A DNA stretch of 64,000 bases, from NCBI RefSeq assembly GCF_000632845.1, contig NZ_CP007474.1, forward strand, positions 558,001 through 622,000, in the 5' to 3' direction. The notes below the pieces were generated by a model. The model saw only the letters and a program-made list of their open reading frames with translations, did no database searches and was not told where the DNA came from. This document shows positions 61,394-64,000 of this stretch, piece after piece. This DNA comes from Ehrlichia japonica. GTDB lineage: Bacteria > Pseudomonadota > Alphaproteobacteria > Rickettsiales > Anaplasmataceae. The position numbers and the translations under genes were made by a program. Position 1 is the first letter of the stretch; the number at the start of each line of letters is the position of its first letter.

Positions 61394-62929
61394 CTATCTT
61401 TTTAATGCTTGATTAATTAAATTCACAGTATTATTTACTCCATATAATTTTATAAAAGATCCAAGCTTAGGGCCATGACTTTGTCCTAACAGAATTTCAT
61501 AGAAGCTTTGAAAACAAGATCGCAAATCATTAAAACAATATTTTTTCATTAAAGAAAATACATTACTTTGTATTTCCTCAGACGTAATATTTTCTGAAAA
61601 ATCATTGAGCATATTCTTTAGTTCATCTAGTATAATTCTTTCATCGTGATCTGGAATTTTATAAATTTTATGTGGTTTAACAAAATCGTGATAATATTTA
61701 ACCGAAAAATCTACTAATTGAGATAATATTTTATTATCCTCTATATTACTATTACCTTTATAATTCTTAATAAATCCCCATAGTACTTCACTATTTTCAG
61801 CATTACAAGCTGATGCTAAATTCAGCAATAAAGAAAAACTCAATCCAAAATTATCAATTAATGGTACATTTCCATTATGAATATGCCATACAGGATTATC
61901 ACAACTAGCATTGTTATGATAATCATCTATTAGATATAAATAATCATCCATAGAACGCGGTATAACATCAAAATATAGCTTTTTTGCTTTTTTAGGATTT
62001 TGTAATATATACAACGCTAAACTTTCAGCAGGAGCATAAGATAACCAATCCTCTATTGATATACCATTACCTTTTGATTTTGAAATTTTTCTGCCTTCTT
62101 TATCAAGAAATAATTCATAACAAAATAAAACGGGGGGAGTATTACCTAAAATTTCACATATCTTACTAGATAATTCTGCAGACGGCTGCAAATCTTTACC
62201 ATGCGCTTCATATTTTACGTTAAGTGCTGACCACCTCATCCCCCAATCTGGTTTCCATTGTAATTTACATGTTCCACCTGTAACTGGGATTTGAACAACT
62301 TCCTCATCTTCATCTTTGTAAGAAATAGTACCTAACTCAATATCAATATCAATAATAGGTACTTGCAATACTTTTGAAGTTTTAGGACATATTGGCAAAA
62401 ATGGACTATAAGTCTTTTGTCTTTCACTACCTAATGTAGGTAACATAACATCCATCACCTTATCATAATTTTTTAATAGCAAGAGTAATTTTTCGTTGTA
62501 TAAACCACTCCTATAACATTCTGTTGCGCTTTTAAATTCATATTCAAAATTAAATAAATTAAGAAATTTACATAACAACATATTCATATGATGTCCATAA
62601 CTTTCACAAGCACAGAAAGGATCTGGTATCATAGTCAGAGGTTTGCCCAAATGGGCAGCTATCATATCCTTATTCGGAATATTATCAGGTATTTTTCGCA
62701 ACCCATCCATATCATCTGACACAACTATAATTTTTGTTGTAATATTAGGACAAATTTTACGTAGCGCATTCATTATTGCTGTAGTACGTAATACTTCCCC
62801 AAAAGTACCAATGTGAGGAAGTCCTGAAGGACCATATCCAGTTTCAAAAATAATTTCCGTCTTTTCCCCAAACTTTTTTAATATTTTTTCTGCTTCTTGA
62901 AATGGCCAAAATTTGTATTGTCCCATCAT
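61394..62929 (-). CDS. lysS: Lysyl-tRNA synthetase, class I
   Basis: A 511-residue class I lysyl-tRNA synthetase (LysK/LysS-I type), unrelated in fold to the usual bacterial class II enzyme. The HIGH-type motif is GPSGLPHIGTFGEVLRTT (HIGT at 39-42) and the KMSKS-type motif is GRKISKSKGNG near 285; a basic, helical C-terminal anticodon-binding region follows. Class I LysRS is found in archaea, spirochaetes and some Alphaproteobacteria including Rickettsiales, in line with the organism call. The first codon can be ATG 62929 or the adjacent ATG 62926. Confidence 0.95.
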   Translation of the reverse strand: MMGQYKFWPFQEAEKILKKFGEKTEIIFETGYGPSGLPHIGTFGEVLRTTAIMNALRKICPNITTKIIVVSDDMDGLRKIPDNIPNKDMIAAHLGKPLTMIPDPFCACESYGHHMNMLLCKFLNLFNFEYEFKSATECYRSGLYNEKLLLLLKNYDKVMDVMLPTLGSERQKTYSPFLPICPKTSKVLQVPIIDIDIELGTISYKDEDEEVVQIPVTGGTCKLQWKPDWGMRWSALNVKYEAHGKDLQPSAELSSKICEILGNTPPVLFCYELFLDKEGRKISKSKGNGISIEDWLSYAPAESLALYILQNPKKAKKLYFDVIPRSMDDYLYLIDDYHNNASCDNPVWHIHNGNVPLIDNFGLSFSLLLNLASACNAENSEVLWGFIKNYKGNSNIEDNKILSQLVDFSVKYYHDFVKPHKIYKIPDHDERIILDELKNMLNDFSENITSEEIQSNVFSLMKKYCFNDLRSCFQSFYEILLGQSHGPKLGSFIKLYGVNNTVNLINQALKR

Positions 62930-63214
62930 GATATATTAAACTGATAGCTTATAATCCACTTATCTATAACACAAAATGCATGAAGTAGCAAAATATATAG
63001 CAAGATTACACAAATATATAAAATAAACTTAGTCAACAAAATCTATAGTAGTAGTTTAAAATACCTTACAAATTATTCACTAAACACTAGTGAAAACCCT
63101 TATAGAATATAAAACATAACTTTTCGTTATAAGACCCACATGCTAAAAACAACAGGAAATTAATAAACTTTCAGTAGTTATGTAAACTAAAAATGATTCC
63201 TAATATTATAATAA

Positions 63215-63937
63215 TTACACTGGATCATCATGCATAACAACACGACGTTGTTTTATTTTCTTATGTATAACACCTCTTCTACGGCTATCTATAGATTCAG
63301 ACAAGCGAAATTTTATATAACTATCAACAACTTCATTAAACTTATCCATATGGTCACGAAAAAAGTGATCTGCCTTCTCTATAACGTAATATTGCATATA
63401 TTCACTTCTGATGGAATTACTTAATCTAGCAGCAAGCTGGGATACTGCAGATTCATCAGAAATGCTGTCTTGATCACCTTGAACGATTAATCCAGGCACA
63501 GGACAAGGTGATAAAAATGAAAAATCATACTTATTTGCAGGTGGTGATACTGCTATAAATCCTTCAACTTCAGGACGTCTCATCATTAATTGCATAGCAA
63601 CCCATGCTCCAAAAGAAAAACCAGCAACCCAAAAAGGAGCTGAAGCCATATTATTATTTTGCAACCAATCTGCTGCTGCTGCACCATCACTTAATTCACC
63701 TATACCTTTTTCAAAATTACCTGACGATTTACCTACTCCACGAAAATTAATCCTTAAGACAGAGAATCCGTTATTAGCAAATATGTTGTATAAGTTGTAC
63801 ACGATTTTATTATCCATATTCCCACCATATTGAGGATGAGGATGAAAAATTAAAGCAAGTGGGGCACCTAACGTTTTATTATGATGATATTTTCCTTCAA
63901 TTTTACCAACTGCACCATTAAAAAATATTTCTCTCAT
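63215..63937 (-). CDS. Alpha/beta hydrolase, COG2945-like
   Basis: A 240-residue alpha/beta hydrolase. The nucleophile elbow is GFSFGAW with Ser108, the acid is probably in the VQGDQDSI segment near 152-156 and the catalytic His is in KADHFFRD near 195. The N-terminal LIFHPHPQYGGNMDNKIV motif, with the HPHP and GG of the oxyanion-hole region, is typical of this cytosolic group. The substrate is unknown. The C-terminus ends in a basic tail (RRRGVIHKKIKQRR). The start ATG is at 63937. It is far from the window's right end by only 63 bases, so its operon context upstream cannot be seen. Confidence 0.86.
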   Translation of the reverse strand: MREIFFNGAVGKIEGKYHHNKTLGAPLALIFHPHPQYGGNMDNKIVYNLYNIFANNGFSVLRINFRGVGKSSGNFEKGIGELSDGAAAADWLQNNNMASAPFWVAGFSFGAWVAMQLMMRRPEVEGFIAVSPPANKYDFSFLSPCPVPGLIVQGDQDSISDESAVSQLAARLSNSIRSEYMQYYVIEKADHFFRDHMDKFNEVVDSYIKFRLSESIDSRRRGVIHKKIKQRRVVMHDDPV

Positions 63938-64000
63938 GAATTAACTTCCTTAAATAAAAAATTAGTAAACCACAAACCTCAAGTATACGATAATAAGAAA

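Overview
This window is an AT-rich, gene-sparse stretch of an alphaproteobacterial chromosome, almost certainly from the Rickettsiales genus Ehrlichia. Pointers are a class I lysyl-tRNA synthetase, a stand-alone VirB8-like protein, F1-ATPase beta and epsilon genes split from the rest of the ATPase, scattered nuo genes, and many proteins with no recognisable family. The long non-coding gaps and the truncated, decaying duplicates of resident genes (infB, pccB, a lineage-specific gene) are known features of E. ruminantium, which is my best guess; the species call is inference.

Layout. 1-8417 (+): tatC (cut by the left edge), an RND efflux pump, then nusA-infB-rbfA (no rimP or ylxR alongside). 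8436-9095 (-): TerC-like membrane protein. 9255-16301 (+): clpA and a 1469-residue membrane-anchored coiled-coil protein. 16715-18085 (-): mgtE. 18275-21560 (+): tRNA-Leu(CAA), atpD-atpC-transaldolase, gapR. 21670-30791: rmuC, two unknown genes, a VirB8-like gene, a dicarboxylate/amino-acid symporter, serS and a 3-hydroxyacyl-CoA dehydrogenase relative that has lost its key residues. 30912-37855: miaA, hemF, a porin, argB-ysxC, prfA. 38488-43779 is a scarred region: an infB fragment, intact pccB, an unknown gene, a frameshifted mutM with a tiny basic gene in front, tRNA-Thr(GGT), and an inverted, frameshifted pccB fragment. 44253-49836 (+): gltX, then a lineage-specific family with one two-domain protein, one single-domain protein and a dead copy between them. 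49954-57917 (-): two nuo transcription units (nuoD-nuoE; small gene-nuoG-nuoH) and gyrB. 58225-63937: pyrB, truA, a BamE-like lipoprotein, class I lysS and an alpha/beta hydrolase.

Most intact genes are housekeeping: translation (nusA, infB, rbfA, prfA, serS, gltX, lysS, miaA, truA, two tRNAs), energy (atpDC, nuoDEGH), propionyl-CoA use (pccB), haem (hemF), arginine and pyrimidine synthesis (argB, pyrB), envelope and export (tatC, RND pump, porin, BamE) and proteolysis (clpA). Several good -35/-10 pairs can be read directly, and they show that the nuo genes form two separately promoted units.

The most interesting parts are the undescribed repeated domain around 46312-49836 with its decayed copy, the single-base mutM frameshift at a short homopolymer, the inverted pccB duplicate, the active-site-less dehydrogenase relative, and several intergenic stretches that look like worn-down coding sequence.
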